A DNA stretch of 38,911 bases from Bryobacterales bacterium (GCA_009697505.1 SHUD01000022.1:1-38911); one strand, 5' to 3'; numbered from the stretch's first letter, positions 1-7,274 are shown. Made by a program: numbers and translations. Notes: generated by a model from the letters alone, not told the origin.

Positions 1-107
1 CGCCGCTGCGCCTTGGCCGACACCTCCGGATCAGGCGAACTGGCTACAAAAGGAATCGCTATCTTGGCTTCGCTCACGATGATTCTCCTGGCCGCCCTGC
101 TCTGTAA

Positions 108-947
108 TTATGGCCGCGGATTCTGTCTCATCGATGTTGGCACGGAGGGTACTGTCCCGAAGGCGTCAAACTCGGCAACGATCATCGGCGTCAATGCAGC
201 AATCCGCCGGGACCGGTAAGTCTTCGGCGTATCAATCTTGCCATCGTAAATTCGCTGCTCGATTGAAACACTACCATTCTTGACGTGGCCCCACTTTAGC
301 GCAAAGATTTCGCCTGGACGAAGGCCGGCGAAGATTGCCAGTCTAACAATCAGACGTTCTCTCAGGTCAAGCGCGCCAAGCAACTTCACCACGTCTTCTT
401 TGCTCATCACTGTTTTTTCGTAGCGAGTTGCATTACTTGGCGTCATCAATGATGTGGCCGGATTTCGGTCTACGACCCCATCTTCCACAGCAAGCTGGAA
501 AATGGAGCGCAAATCCCAACGGAGATGAGACACGACGCTTGCCGAAAGTCCACGAGCGACCTGCCGCTCAAGAACATCCTGCAAGTCCTCACGCCCCAAT
601 GCCTCCATCGGACGGTCTCCCATGTCACTCAGCAACAGTTTTTCAATCCGCTGCTTTGTGGTTTTGGCCGTCGATTCCTTCCACTTCCTGTCGCAAAACG
701 GCAGATACTTCGAAGTCACAAATTCACGAAGCGTGAACTTCGGTTTCTCTACCCGTCCCTGTCCCGCTTCATTCAGCGGGCGCATGATTGCATCGAGCGC
801 TAACCGGGCTTCACCCTGGGACATTGCGGAACAACGCCCCAGAGTCCGGTAACGCCGATGGCCGTCCTGCCACCATAACGCCACCCAGACATTGAATCGT
901 CGATGCTTTCTCTTCTGCAAACTACCTTTCTGATACCACCTACGCAT
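108..947 (-). pseudogene. Truncated tyrosine recombinase (phage/ICE-type integrase)
   Basis: Site-specific recombinase expected to move the element that ends at the tRNA-Gly fragment. The start at 947 is chosen because an AAAGGA ribosome site lies eight bases upstream and the N-terminus (MRRWYQKGSLQ) is typical of the family; two upstream ATGs exist. Residues about 60-140 look like the SAM-like core-binding domain. The catalytic domain begins well, with the first active-site arginine in AGLRPGEIFALKW (about residue 210 of 279). The frame then stops about 69 residues later, before the HxxR box and the nucleophilic tyrosine. Reading on in the other frames down to base 1 does not recover those motifs. 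Inference: the integrase is inactive and the element is stuck, unless the sequence has an error here. Confidence 0.8.
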
Positions 948-1037
948 GTTGAAATTCCTTTCATGCGTCATTTCACGAATTGTGTGGAGCAACAAAATCA
1001 CCGGCCAAGAGCCGGTGAGGAGTGTAAATCAAACACT

Positions 1038-1283
1038 TTATTTGGGGTGGGGGATGATGTCCACGAGGTAGTAAACGTCGCCCCGGATGAGGAAGTAAAA
1101 ACGCCAATCCCTGGTGACACGGGCCTGCCACCTATTAGTGCTTTCGTCGTATTTCTTGGCGCGCAGGGACGGATGCCGGAGGCTGTGGAGGAGTAGAAGA
1201 GATTGCTTGTCAAAGGCTCGCTGGATAAACAGCGGTGCCTTTTGGTAGCTGCGTGTGAAGTGTGGGGAAAAATCGAGCTTCAT
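1038..1283 (-). CDS. RelE/YafQ-like toxin of a type II toxin-antitoxin pair
   Basis: An 81-residue basic protein with the compact RelE/ParE pattern: an N-terminal helical hairpin (FTRSYQKAPLFIQRAF), then beta strands ending in WRFYFLIRGDVYYLVDIIPHPK. The stretch RVTRDWRFYFLI is typical of RelE-type mRNA interferases acting at the ribosome. Its ATG overlaps the stop of the preceding AbrB-type gene by four bases (ATGA), so the two are co-translated, antitoxin first. In the family the toxin is held inactive by the partner. The fold assignment is fairly safe; the exact subfamily and the RNA target cannot be told by eye. Confidence 0.75.
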   Translation of the reverse strand: MKLDFSPHFTRSYQKAPLFIQRAFDKQSLLLLHSLRHPSLRAKKYDESTNRWQARVTRDWRFYFLIRGDVYYLVDIIPHPK

Positions 1284-1627
1284 CGCCCGGAGCGCTTAGT
1301 TTTCTTCCCGCCGAGCTTACCGGCTTCCTTGTGCAAGGAGGCAATAAATTCCGCATGGCTGGCAAACGGGCCGTATGTGCGACCGGCTTTGATGTCGGCC
1401 AGACCCTCGGCCAGGTGTGCGTCGATGATTTTGCGCTGGGCGGGCGTGTACTCATCGTCTGCATTGGGGAATTGGGAGCGGTCTATCACGATTTTGGGCG
1501 TGATGACAATCTTGCCGCGCTGAAGGGAAAACTCCACAAGGTCGCCCTTAGACAGGCCGGCTTGGTTACGGAGGCGGGTCGGGATGGTCACCTGTCCCTT
1601 ATGTTGGATTTTGGCAGTGGGGTTCAT
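1280..1627 (-). CDS. AbrB/SpoVT-type antitoxin
   Basis: A 115-residue protein opening with a swapped-hairpin AbrB DNA-binding domain: KIQHKGQVTIPTRLRNQAGLSKGDLVEF (about residues 6-33), followed by a charged, probably flexible C-terminal half that would wrap the toxin. The family binds operator DNA and its own toxin. It is the first gene of a two-gene operon with the RelE-like toxin, which overlaps it by four bases. A perfect 8-bp inverted repeat lies 18 bases upstream of the start codon and is the likely operator, so autorepression is expected. AbrB-type antitoxins pair with several toxin families, so the mixed AbrB/RelE pairing is plausible. Confidence 0.8.
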   Translation of the reverse strand: MNPTAKIQHKGQVTIPTRLRNQAGLSKGDLVEFSLQRGKIVITPKIVIDRSQFPNADDEYTPAQRKIIDAHLAEGLADIKAGRTYGPFASHAEFIASLHKEAGKLGGKKTKRSGR

Positions 1628-1645
1628 AATTTGATGTTAATTCCG

Positions 1646-1666
1646 GAAGTCAGGATTACTGACTTC
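1646..1666. promoter_or_regulatory. Inverted repeat, likely antitoxin operator
   Basis: GAAGTCAG, five bases (GATTA), then CTGACTTC: a perfect 8-bp palindrome 18 bases before the AbrB-type gene's ATG. The position fits an autorepression operator. Function is inferred from place and symmetry only. Confidence 0.55.
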
Positions 1667-1697
1667 TAATGCAAGCATAGCAGAGGGGCTGATGCCG

Positions 1698-2744
1698 TCA
1701 AGGTCTTGTACCGGAAGGTATGTTTTCCGCATCGCCTAGCCGGTGCATACTCCCATCCGGCAGAGCCCATATCGGATTGAAAAGCTGCTGGGGTTGATCG
1801 AGATAATAGGAATGCCCTTCCCCTTCCGGCTGGTCAGCGAATAGGGGAGAGATGGCAAACCAAAACAGCGCGGAACGATGGCCTTCGCCGATGACGGCGG
1901 GGTGCTGGGCAAGTTCCATCAGCTTGCGGGCGCGGGGCTCATCGGTGGTTTCCACGAGCACGGCGCGGATCGGATGGACCCCGAACGCTTCCTTGTGTTT
2001 CTGCTGGCGCTTGATGAAGTGGTAGTAGGCGCGGAATTTCTTGAGCATATCGGCCATGGGCATGGAGCCGCGGTCGGCTTCATAGCAGAAGTGAGAAACC
2101 CGGTTGTCAGCGAATCGGAGGCTGAACATTGTGTCCGGCTCTACGGGCAGGCGGAACTTGCGGTAATTGTGCTCGTCCCACCTGTATTCATTAGTGCCCT
2201 CAACCCGGCGCGAAACGATCTCCGGGACTTTAACCTTGTGGCCGCGGAGCTCGGCACCCTGCCGCCAATCAGCAAGTTCCACGCTGAAAGTGGTGGGACG
2301 TGCGGACATTTCCAGCATGAAGTGCATGCGCGAAATCATCAGGCTGTGCCGAAGGAATCCTAATTTCATGTGCTGGCCCCGGACTGCCGCTCCCGCATAG
2401 TCGGCCTCGCGGTTCATGCGGACTTCGTCTTCCATCTGGCCGTGGAGTTCTGGCAAACGCTGGCGCTCGACGAGCAGCTCCAATGTTTGGCGGCGATCCA
2501 AGTAGTAGACGAATTCGCTGTGGTTGCGAATGCCGGGGAAGGCGAAACGGTTGATGAGGCTGGCTTCCCAGAGCCTCCTTAACCGGCGCATGGTGACGAC
2601 ATGGTTGCCACCAACGAGACGGACCAACTCCGAAGTAGGGGAGAAGCGATAACGCAAAATCGCCTCGATGATGTCGAGGTCGCGCTCGGAGATAATTCCG
2701 CGCGCGGGAGTTTCCGGGCGTACGAATTGTGTGAAGCTGACCAT
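1698..2744 (-). CDS. Replication-relaxation family protein
   Basis: A 348-residue protein resembling the Replic_Relax family (PF13814), found on plasmids and integrative elements and thought to act in DNA relaxation or replication initiation. Residues about 20-80 form a winged-helix-like segment (ISERDLDIIEAILRYRFSPT, then a VVTMRRLRRLWEASLI helix). The middle holds LGFLRHSLMISRMHFMLE, a conserved-looking LxHxL helix. The C-terminal half has an FCYEADRGSMPMADMLKKFRAYYHF segment typical of these proteins. It lies directly inside the tRNA-bounded end of the element, with hairpins and repeated heptamers upstream. Function is inferred from family and context. Confidence 0.7.
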   Translation of the reverse strand: MVSFTQFVRPETPARGIISERDLDIIEAILRYRFSPTSELVRLVGGNHVVTMRRLRRLWEASLINRFAFPGIRNHSEFVYYLDRRQTLELLVERQRLPELHGQMEDEVRMNREADYAGAAVRGQHMKLGFLRHSLMISRMHFMLEMSARPTTFSVELADWRQGAELRGHKVKVPEIVSRRVEGTNEYRWDEHNYRKFRLPVEPDTMFSLRFADNRVSHFCYEADRGSMPMADMLKKFRAYYHFIKRQQKHKEAFGVHPIRAVLVETTDEPRARKLMELAQHPAVIGEGHRSALFWFAISPLFADQPEGEGHSYYLDQPQQLFNPIWALPDGSMHRLGDAENIPSGTRP

Positions 2745-2788
2745 AGAGAATTTTGAAAATAATTAGGCATGACTGCCCTTCGCGGCAT

Positions 2789-2858
2789 GTCACTCCGTTA
2801 GCGTGGCGGAGTGACAGCCGGCAAAAACACCGGCTGGCCATCACTCCACCGTCACTCC
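2789..2858. repeat. Twin hairpins and TCACTCC heptamers at the element end
   Basis: Two hairpins sit side by side: GTCACTCCG/CGGAGTGAC with a 9-base loop (2789-2815) and AGCCGG/CCGGCT with an 8-base loop (2816-2835). TCACTCC recurs as direct copies at 2790-2796, 2841-2847 and 2852-2858, plus one inverted copy at 2808-2814. The block lies between the replication-relaxation gene and the tRNA fragment. It could be replication iterons, recombinase arm sites or an operator; nothing seen decides between them. Confidence 0.55.
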
Positions 2859-2962
2859 AGAGCGCGGCGTGATTTATGAAAGTGGCAAAATTACGTGGGT
2901 TCTGATAGCCAAGACGCAACGCCGTAGACGACTAAGTCTTTTGTGTACAATCCAACGTCGAT

Positions 2963-3007
2963 CTTCCAAGCTGTTGGTCGCGGGTCCGATTCCCGTCTCC
3001 CGCTCCA
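2963..3007 (+). repeat. 3' half of tRNA-Gly(UCC): integration-site duplicate (att)
   Basis: The stretch matches a bacterial tRNA-Gly(UCC) from the anticodon loop to the CCA end. Seen: anticodon loop CTTCCAA (2963-2969, anticodon TCC), T-stem GCGGG/CCCGT around a 7-base T-loop TCCGATT (2980-2996), acceptor 3' strand CTCCCGC, discriminator T and CCA (2997-3007). Upstream bases do not pair with the 3' anticodon stem, so the 5' half is absent and this is not a functional tRNA. Tyrosine recombinases commonly use tRNA 3' ends, leaving such a copy at the far end of the element. The orientation predicts that the element lies to the left and that the intact tRNA gene is beyond base 1. Confidence 0.85.
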
Positions 3008-3010
3008 GAA

Positions 3011-3056
3011 TTCTTTAGCCGGCTCCTCGCTGGTGCTATCAGCGGGCAATGCGTCC
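3011..3056 (-). pseudogene. C-terminal scrap related to the secreted protein at 4253-5335
   Basis: Read on the minus strand these bases give DALPADSTSEEPAK, against DALPTDSISEEPAK at the C-terminus of the gene ending at 4253. Most base differences fall at third codon positions, so this was coding DNA and not a recent copy. Nothing upstream (3057-3135) continues the similarity, and the frame runs on without the expected stop. It lies four bases past the tRNA-Gly CCA. Likely a relic of a paralog or an old homologous allele left when something inserted between 3056 and 4252. Confidence 0.6.
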
Positions 3057-3135
3057 CTCTGGGCATGTTTTACCGCCCACTCAATCGCGTCTTCGCCTAC
3101 CCATAAACGTGCTCCTCATGCTCTAATCGGTCCGA

Positions 3136-3471
3136 TCACGCTGGTTTCCAGTACACCGAATCGCCCTGATGAAATGAGCCTTTCGTCAATCCACCGAAAC
3201 AAACCGGGATAATTTTTGGGCCCGTACCCCAAGCCCAACCAGCCTCGAAGCTAATCCAGGGCCGGATCTCCGAGCGCTTGCTGAGCAACAGCACTACTAT
3301 CGTCGCCGATCGAAGTTCGTCCTCTATCCGCTGAAACCATTGTTCACCAGCACGAAGTTGCCAGTTGTCACTGGAAAGAAAAGCTTCCAAGGAAAACGCC
3401 TTGAGGAACGCCGCCATCGCCCGCGCCAACTTTGCTTCTTCATGAACATGACTTATGAATATGTGGGCCAC
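3136..3471 (-). CDS. Short TIR-domain protein
   Basis: An 111-residue protein that is essentially one TIR domain (TIR_2-like). It opens with the strand-loop MAHIFISHVHEEAKLARAM, continues with AFLSSDNWQLRAGEQWFQRIEDELRSATIVVLLLSKRS, and carries the motif PWISFEAGWAWG. Glu76 is at the position of the catalytic glutamate of NAD-cleaving TIR domains. Bacterial TIR domains often act in anti-phage defence by destroying NAD+. This one is shorter than usual (about 130-150 residues) and has no partner sensor domain, so it may be truncated or rely on another protein. It is divergent from a HigB/HigA pair, in an islet beside an integration site. Confidence 0.7.
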   Translation of the reverse strand: MAHIFISHVHEEAKLARAMAAFLKAFSLEAFLSSDNWQLRAGEQWFQRIEDELRSATIVVLLLSKRSEIRPWISFEAGWAWGTGPKIIPVCFGGLTKGSFHQGDSVYWKPA

Positions 3472-3518
3472 AAACGTGATTCTACAAGCGATAGCACCTT
3501 CCTGGCAGGAGGCTCCAG

Positions 3519-3543
3519 CGGAATGGGTTGATCAGCCATTCCG
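3519..3543. promoter_or_regulatory. Inverted repeat upstream of higB-like gene
   Basis: CGGAATGG, nine bases, CCATTCCG: a perfect 8-bp palindrome ending 11 bases before the chosen ATG at 3555. Probable operator bound by the HTH antitoxin. Its overlap with an earlier in-frame ATG (3528) is one reason to prefer the later start. Confidence 0.5.
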
Positions 3544-3554
3544 AATATGCCAAT

Positions 3555-3926
3555 ATGGGTATAACAACGAATGCAAGGCTCGCGTGGCTCGCCGACTCCA
3601 AGTCCAACGTCAAGGCGTTCCCAGCCGCCATTCGGTACGACTTCGGCTATGCGCTGTACCTCGCCCAGCGTGGCGGGATGAGCGCCAGCGCCAAACCGTT
3701 GCATGGCTTTGGCAGTGGCGTGATGGAAATTCGATCCAATGATGCAAGTGGAACCTACCGGGCGGTCTATACAGTCTCCATCGGCGATACGATTTACGTG
3801 GTCCATGCGTTTCAGAAGAAATCCAAAGCGGGAGTCGCCACGCCGAAGCCGGAGATTCAACTGATCCGGCAGCGGCTCAAACAGTTGCTCAGTGAGGTGA
3901 AGAATGCTGAAAAGAAAAGTTCTTGA
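3555..3926 (+). CDS. HigB-like (phage Gp49-type) toxin
   Basis: A 123-residue protein of the RelE-fold Gp49/HigB type. Motifs in order: KAFPAAIRYDFGYALYLAQRGG, then KPLHGFGSGVMEIRSNDASGTYRAVYTV, then TIYVVHAFQKKSKAGVATPKPEIQLIRQRLK. The GxxEIR...YRAVY and VVHAFQKKS boxes are characteristic. The family cleaves mRNA at the ribosome. The start at 3555 is preferred over 3528 because the product then begins like family members (MGITTNARLAWL) and the upstream palindrome stays outside the gene. The end overlaps the start of the HTH antitoxin by 23 bases, the toxin-first order usual for HigBA. Confidence 0.82.
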   Translation: MGITTNARLAWLADSKSNVKAFPAAIRYDFGYALYLAQRGGMSASAKPLHGFGSGVMEIRSNDASGTYRAVYTVSIGDTIYVVHAFQKKSKAGVATPKPEIQLIRQRLKQLLSEVKNAEKKSS

Positions 3927-4230
3927 ACAAGAGGCTAGCTCGGGCAACGTCTTTGCTGACCTTGGCCTTGCCAATGCCGAGGAACATCTGGTCAAAGCGG
4001 GACTGGCGGTGAAGATCGACCGGATCATCCAGCAACGGGAGTTGACCCAGGCGGCTGCGGCGCAACTTATGGGCATCGATCAACCCAAGGTCTCGGCGAT
4101 GTTGGCTGGCCAGTTCCGGGGCTATTCGGTCGAGCGTCTGATGCGCTTTCTAGTCGCGCTGGGGCACGATGTTGAGATTGTGGTGAAAGCTAAGAAACGC
4201 GGCGGAACCGCCGAGCTCCGCGTGGCCTGA
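3904..4230 (+). CDS. HigA-like XRE-family antitoxin
   Basis: A 108-residue helix-turn-helix protein. The DNA-binding motif is clear: ELTQAAAAQLMGIDQPKVSAMLAGQFRGYSVERLMRFLVALGHDVEIVVK (about residues 46-95), the HTH_37-type domain typically paired with Gp49/HigB toxins. It overlaps the toxin gene, so the pair is translationally coupled. It should neutralise the toxin and repress the operon through the palindrome upstream of the toxin. A GCGGC/GCCGC hairpin follows its stop, in the 22-base gap before the convergent gene. Confidence 0.85.
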   Translation: MLKRKVLEQEASSGNVFADLGLANAEEHLVKAGLAVKIDRIIQQRELTQAAAAQLMGIDQPKVSAMLAGQFRGYSVERLMRFLVALGHDVEIVVKAKKRGGTAELRVA

Positions 4231-4252
4231 GCGGCTTAAGGGGCCGCCAAGA

Positions 4253-5335
4253 CTACTTAGCCGGTTCTTCGCTAATACTGTCGGTGGGCAACGCGTCGGG
4301 CACGTCGCCGAACTGGATGCTGGTATCGGCGCCGAAGCGGTTGTAGAGGCGGAACTCGACCTCGTTACGCACCAGGAACTTCCCTTCCCGCGAGCGGATT
4401 TCCGATTTCAGCGGCAGCAGGAATTCGCTTCCGGAAATCTTCGCAATATCATAATTCAAATCCAGATCCACGGCTTGAATCGGGAAGTCGACCGGCATGT
4501 TATCCATCTCCATCTTGATGCGCATCACCATCTTGGTCTGGCGGTCTGCGTAGACCAGCCCGTGGTAGCCGGAGATCACCGTCCGTTTCACGGATTCCGC
4601 GTAGATGGTGTATTTGGAATTCGCCTGCCGCACGCGAAACGCGAACACGTGCATGCGCCGCCCGCGCAGCGTGGCCCAGCGTTCCCAATTGAATTCCGTC
4701 TGCGTTTCCGCGTTGAAGATTTCCTTCAGCATGGTGCCGAACTCACCTGACGATGTAGCTCCGTTCAGTTGCTGGTGTTTCGTTCCCCCGGCCGCTGGAA
4801 CGCCGTTCACGGATACCACCTGGTAGTCTTCCTTTTCCTCGAAATAGGTCAACCGCTCGGCGATGGTGTCGAACAAGTGGTAGTTTTCCAGACCGCTGTT
4901 GTCGCCGTAACGGCGGGTGACCTGCAGGCAGATGAAGTTGGGCAGGCTTTTGGAGTAGCTGCGGGCGTTTTCGGTGACTTCCGCCAGAATCCGCTTCTGT
5001 TCGATGGAGTCCGGCGGGGGGATAGCGGGCGCGGCGGGCTTGGGTGGCGCGGGCGCGGGCGCCGCCAGCGTGGCCGACTCCGTGACCAAACCGCGCAGCG
5101 CGGCCAGGGTTTGCGGACCCACGCCCATTCCCTGCAGGTCCTCCACGGCGCGGGCGTCCAGGCGGTTGGAGAGTTTCACGTTCTTCCTGATGTAGGCGGC
5201 AATCCGGCTATCGTCGTGGCGCAGTTGCAGGGAAGACTTGACGAAGCTGACCAGTTGGTCCACCGTCAGTCTGCTCTGTGCCTGCGCGGCGATGGCGAAA
5301 AGAGCCATCAGACACAACCGTAACCAGCGTTTCAT
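4253..5335 (-). CDS. Secreted protein of unknown function
   Basis: A 360-residue protein not recognised beyond resembling secreted proteins common in Acidobacteriota. The start at 5335 gives a clean signal peptide (MKRWLRLCLMALFAIAAQAQ); an earlier ATG at 5389 would add 18 charged residues. Residues about 20-85 are helical and look like a small all-alpha domain (DDSRIAAYIRKNVKLSNRL). A proline/alanine-rich linker follows. The C-terminal two thirds are beta-rich, resembling outer-membrane lipoprotein carrier-like folds (KMVMRIKMEMDNMPVDFPIQ, a long LDLNYDIAKISGSEFLLP stretch). This location is inference. Part of its C-terminus recurs as a relic at 3011-3056. It is convergent with the higA-like gene. 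Confidence 0.7.
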   Translation of the reverse strand: MKRWLRLCLMALFAIAAQAQSRLTVDQLVSFVKSSLQLRHDDSRIAAYIRKNVKLSNRLDARAVEDLQGMGVGPQTLAALRGLVTESATLAAPAPAPPKPAAPAIPPPDSIEQKRILAEVTENARSYSKSLPNFICLQVTRRYGDNSGLENYHLFDTIAERLTYFEEKEDYQVVSVNGVPAAGGTKHQQLNGATSSGEFGTMLKEIFNAETQTEFNWERWATLRGRRMHVFAFRVRQANSKYTIYAESVKRTVISGYHGLVYADRQTKMVMRIKMEMDNMPVDFPIQAVDLDLNYDIAKISGSEFLLPLKSEIRSREGKFLVRNEVEFRLYNRFGADTSIQFGDVPDALPTDSISEEPAK

Positions 5336-5396
5336 GCCTACTTTTATGATAGACGCAAATTCCGGGCCCTGAGGTTTCCTGGGCTGCATCCATTAG

Positions 5397-6503
5397 CTAC
5401 TTGCCAAACAGCGAAAACGTCCGCTTTTTCTGTTGTTGTTGCTGTTGCTGTTGGGCGGGCGATGCGGGCACCAACGCCTTGTCGATGGCGGCGGCCACCA
5501 GAGGAGCCATCACGCGGTAGCCTTTGCCGTTGGGATGCAGGCCGTCGTCGGAAAAGTCTTCTTTGAATTGACCTGTGGGATCCACGGTCGCCGAGAAGTA
5601 GTCCAGATACCCGTAGCCGCGCTGGGAAGCGAACATCTTCAGCCACTCGTTGATCGCCAGGACGGAAGCGGGCGGGCGCTGCGGAGTGCGCTCGTAGGCC
5701 GGATCCTGGTCCTTGTGGTGATCGCTCACCGGCAACAACGACGCGACGATGACTTTGATCTTATTAGCCGCCGCCACGTCCGCCAGCATCTGATTGTTGC
5801 TTTCGATCGCAGCCGCCGGCACGCCCCTGGCCAGATCGTTGGTCCCGATCAAAATGACCACCGCTTGCGGGTGCAGATCCATCACATCGGCCTTAAATCG
5901 CTGTAAGAGCTGTCCCGAAGTCTGTCCGGAAATGCCCCGGTTGATGTAATCACTGTCCGGAAAGTATTCGTTCAGACGCCAGAAATCGGTGATGGAATCT
6001 CCGAAAAAGATGACGCGGGGCTTGGAGGGCGACGGATTGCCCAGCTTTCGATTGGCCTCGGCGTAGCGCTCCAGATTCGCCGGGTCGGGGGTGAGAAGCT
6101 GCCGCTCGCGGTTCTCCAGTAGCGCGCGGAAGTGGGTGTCCAGCCGCGTGGCGTCGTCACGGAGTTCGGCCAACTGCTTCTGCGCGGCCTCGGGAAACGG
6201 GAACGGCTTGGGCACGGAATCCGCCAGCGCCAGGTAGGAGCGCAGGTTCGTCAGCAACGAATACGTAGCCTCGCCACGCCCGGGCCGGACCCGCAACTGG
6301 ATGCAATTCTGCCTGGTATTCTCGATGACCGGCGCGGCGGCGCGCTGCAGATCGGAGATGGCCACGCCGCCGGCCTCCATGAGCGAGCCCAGGCGCGAAC
6401 ACAATTCGTTGAACTGCGGCGCGGTGAGAAGCGGGGTCTGCGCTGGCGCCGCCATGGGCGCCGCCAGTGTCAACAGCACGAGCGGAAGAATACGCACACT
6501 CAT
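5397..6503 (-). CDS. Secreted SGNH/GDSL-family hydrolase
   Basis: A 368-residue exported esterase-type enzyme. A signal peptide (MSVRILPLVLLTLAAPMAAPAQ) is followed by a helical N-terminal region (about 25-160) of unknown role and an SGNH domain. The four blocks are intact: GDSIT with nucleophile Ser170, the oxyanion glycine in RGISGQT, GTND with Asn222, and DDGLHPNGKGY with Asp320 and His323. The substrate is not evident; such enzymes deacylate sugars, lipids or peptidoglycan. The C-terminus carries nine consecutive glutamines (351-359) before a basic tail KKRTFSLFGK. The gene starts within the stop of the DUF3108 gene (ATGA overlap), so the two are co-transcribed. Confidence 0.88.
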   Translation of the reverse strand: MSVRILPLVLLTLAAPMAAPAQTPLLTAPQFNELCSRLGSLMEAGGVAISDLQRAAAPVIENTRQNCIQLRVRPGRGEATYSLLTNLRSYLALADSVPKPFPFPEAAQKQLAELRDDATRLDTHFRALLENRERQLLTPDPANLERYAEANRKLGNPSPSKPRVIFFGDSITDFWRLNEYFPDSDYINRGISGQTSGQLLQRFKADVMDLHPQAVVILIGTNDLARGVPAAAIESNNQMLADVAAANKIKVIVASLLPVSDHHKDQDPAYERTPQRPPASVLAINEWLKMFASQRGYGYLDYFSATVDPTGQFKEDFSDDGLHPNGKGYRVMAPLVAAAIDKALVPASPAQQQQQQQQKKRTFSLFGK

Positions 6504-7252
6504 TTGGATTCCTCTTTTTGCAATTGCAGCGTCACTGTCCCGACGGGGAACGACAGACGCACGCGAATCCGCACCGGGATCCGTTTCTCGTCATCTGTCA
6601 ACCACACGAACACCCTGCCCTTGCGTTGATATACCACACCGTTCATCAGGCCCGCCTCGTAGCGGACGGTTTTGAAGACGCCCGCCGGAGTGCGCACCTC
6701 TTCGCGCTCGTGCGCGTCCACACGCACCTGCGCCGAATGCCGGCCATTGCTCATGGGGACCTGCTTCGACTGTCCCGGCTCCAGCGGAGTCCCGCGCAGA
6801 GTCAGGATTGCGCCGAGCACTTCATGCACACAGCGCGGAATTTCGGTCTGCGCGGAGGCCCTGGCCTCATTCTTGATCAGGTCGCGCTCGGTCAACATCG
6901 CCACACCTTGGTCGCGATCGTAGGTGACCGTGGTCTGGCGGTGGCGCTTCCCTTCCCTGGCGTCGAGCAGGGTACCGGCGGCACAAAAACCCTGGGTGTA
7001 GCTGACGGTATACGTGTCGTCCACCTTGAAGAGCGTGGAAACCAGTCCCGCCGAATCGATCTTCACGCGCCCGCTGGATTCGCCGGCCTCGATGACTACG
7101 GTTCCTGCGTGAATCAGACGCCACTCGATGTCGTAATTCAGCTTCCCCAGCTCCTCGGCGGGCGGCACGGCAGCGGCCAGGGGCCACGCTCGCGTTCCGG
7201 CGGCGGCCGTGAAGAGTGCGATGAGCGCCGTGCGGTGTGTGACAAAGCGCAC
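6500..7252 (-). CDS. DUF3108 domain secreted protein
   Basis: A 250-residue protein with a signal peptide (about 1-28) and the single DUF3108 domain. Recognisable stretches are KLNYDIEWRLIHAGTVVIEAGE near the start, TVTYDRDQGVAMLTERDL in the middle and GVVYQRKGRVFVWLTDDEKRIPVRIRVRLSFPVGTVTLQL at the end. The family is periplasmic or outer-membrane associated and of unknown role; its beta-rich shape recalls lipoprotein-carrier folds. It leads a two-gene unit with the SGNH hydrolase. Its start is only 22 bases from that of the divergent permease gene. Confidence 0.8.
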   Translation of the reverse strand: MRFVTHRTALIALFTAAAGTRAWPLAAAVPPAEELGKLNYDIEWRLIHAGTVVIEAGESSGRVKIDSAGLVSTLFKVDDTYTVSYTQGFCAAGTLLDAREGKRHRQTTVTYDRDQGVAMLTERDLIKNEARASAQTEIPRCVHEVLGAILTLRGTPLEPGQSKQVPMSNGRHSAQVRVDAHEREEVRTPAGVFKTVRYEAGLMNGVVYQRKGRVFVWLTDDEKRIPVRIRVRLSFPVGTVTLQLQKEESK

Positions 7253-7274
7253 AGGATCAGTTTACACTCTTATC

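Noticed and set aside
13-219. Small membrane protein on the plus strand
   Set aside because: It has one hydrophobic stretch but overlaps the integrase gene antisense, has no ribosome site and its second half is unlike protein.
2941-3007. A complete tRNA-Gly gene
   Set aside because: Bases upstream of the anticodon loop do not pair with the anticodon 3' stem, and no D-arm or acceptor 5' strand is present.
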